Origin: Flavobacterium sp.
GTDB taxonomy: Bacteria > Bacteroidota > Bacteroidia > Flavobacteriales > Flavobacteriaceae
Assembly: GCA_005792865.1 (NCBI GenBank)
Contig: SXQR01000121.1
Location: 1 to 6,648 of the forward strand
Length of the DNA stretch: 6,648 nucleotides
Direction of reading: 5' to 3'
Below, one piece after another: positions 6,101 to 6,648 of the stretch. The translations under genes were made by a program, and so were the position numbers. The notes under the pieces were generated by a model. That model was not told where the DNA came from. It did not search any database and saw nothing but the letters and a program-made list of their open reading frames with translations. Numbering within the stretch: the stretch's first letter is position 1; every line of letters begins with the position of its first letter.

Positions 6101-6648
6101 ATGAAAAACCAAGTGAAAGTTCATGAAGTGAATCCCCTAGTCTTGAAAGGAAGGAGGGATTTCCTAAAATTGAGCGGTCTTGCGATTGCCGGGACCGGCC
6201 TTATCCTTGCCGGATGCAGCAATGACGATGACCCCAATCCAAATCCCAACCCGTCCAATCAGTTGCCCGGAATCAGAGACGGTGTTTTTGACCTGGGCGG
6301 AGGCGATCTCGGAATCCTTACTTATGCCTACGCGCTTGAGCAACTTGAAGCCGATTTTTACACCAGGGTGGTCAACGCCAACGGCTTCACCACAACTTTT
6401 AACGCTACGGAGCAGGAAGTGCTTGTTGACCTCTTTAACCATGAGGTCATCCACCGCGAATTTTTCAAGGCTGCCATCACCGGGGCGCTGAATGCGTCGT
6501 CACTTCCCGTTGCGAACCATTTGCTTCCCAACCTATCCTTTAATTACGGCACCTTGAATTTTTCAAACAGGGACGCGGTCCTGGCCACTTCCAAAGCGCT
6601 TGAAGACACCGGTGTGGCCGCCTATAACGGCGCGGGACGCTACCTTGC
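6101..6648 (+). CDS. Tat-exported ferritin-like lipoprotein (Ferritin_2 type), 3' end outside window
   Basis: The first 182 codons of a ferritin-like domain protein, open to the right edge. The N-terminus carries a twin-arginine signal RRDFLKLSG (18-26), a hydrophobic stretch, and the lipobox LAGC with Cys39 as predicted lipidation site. SNDDD follows, then a PNPNPNP spacer, so the folded domain starts near residue 58. The ferritin-like helices show candidate metal ligands: Glu80 and Glu83 (YALEQLEADFY), Glu115 and His118 (FNHEVIHREFF), and Glu168 (KALEDTGVAAY). The ExxE then ExxH pattern is that of di-iron four-helix bundles. Tat export implies folding, perhaps with metal loaded, before secretion. 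The acidic residues after the Cys suggest sorting to the outer-membrane surface. Function in this widespread Bacteroidota family is not established; iron handling or oxidative stress is inferred. ATG 6101 gives a signal peptide of proper length. Confidence 0.9.
   Translation, partial: MKNQVKVHEVNPLVLKGRRDFLKLSGLAIAGTGLILAGCSNDDDPNPNPNPSNQLPGIRDGVFDLGGGDLGILTYAYALEQLEADFYTRVVNANGFTTTFNATEQEVLVDLFNHEVIHREFFKAAITGALNASSLPVANHLLPNLSFNYGTLNFSNRDAVLATSKALEDTGVAAYNGAGRYL

Noticed and set aside
1..6648. CRISPR array, insertion sequence, tRNA or rRNA
   Set aside because: No regularly spaced repeats, transposase-like frames, terminal inverted repeats or cloverleaf-like sequences were noticed on either strand.

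Overview
The window reads as a chromosomal segment of a Bacteroidota bacterium. The clearest clue is the exported ferritin-like protein at the right end, whose lipobox cysteine is followed by Ser-Asn-Asp-Asp-Asp, the acidic pattern typical of lipoproteins in this phylum. Other clues are the general lack of Shine-Dalgarno sequences before the starts, AT-rich stretches directly upstream of start codons, and TAnnTTTG-like -7 boxes. By eye the genes are moderately GC-leaning and the intergenic regions AT-rich, so a Cytophagales or Chitinophagales member is plausible, but the genus cannot be read from the sequence.

Layout, left to right: (1) 2-280, + strand, the C-terminal end of a family-4 glycosyltransferase. 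(2) 281-367, a short gap with a 21-codon reading frame that may be the stub of a lost gene. (3) 368-1465, - strand, a complete second GT4 glycosyltransferase. (4) A 42-bp divergent spacer. (5) 1508-4769, + strand, three tightly packed genes with overlapping stop/start codons: a radical SAM protein with a SPASM-like C-terminus, a cobalamin-binding-type radical SAM protein, and a class I SAM methyltransferase with an NPPY motif. (6) 4732-5757, - strand, a LacI-family regulator whose 3' end overlaps the methyltransferase gene by 38 bp. (7) 5758-6100, a 343-bp AT-rich divergent intergenic region. (8) 6101 to the window end, + strand, the first 182 codons of a Tat-exported, lipidated ferritin-like protein.

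The glycosyltransferases point to the edge of a surface-glycan or glycosylated-metabolite locus. The most unusual part is the three-gene cassette 1508-4769. It pairs two different radical SAM enzymes and a methyltransferase in a translationally coupled unit beside glycosyltransferases, which suggests a multi-step modification of one substrate (a sugar, lipid or peptide). No substrate can be named from this sequence. The LacI regulator and the ferritin-like gene look like a separate neighbourhood that begins where the cassette ends.
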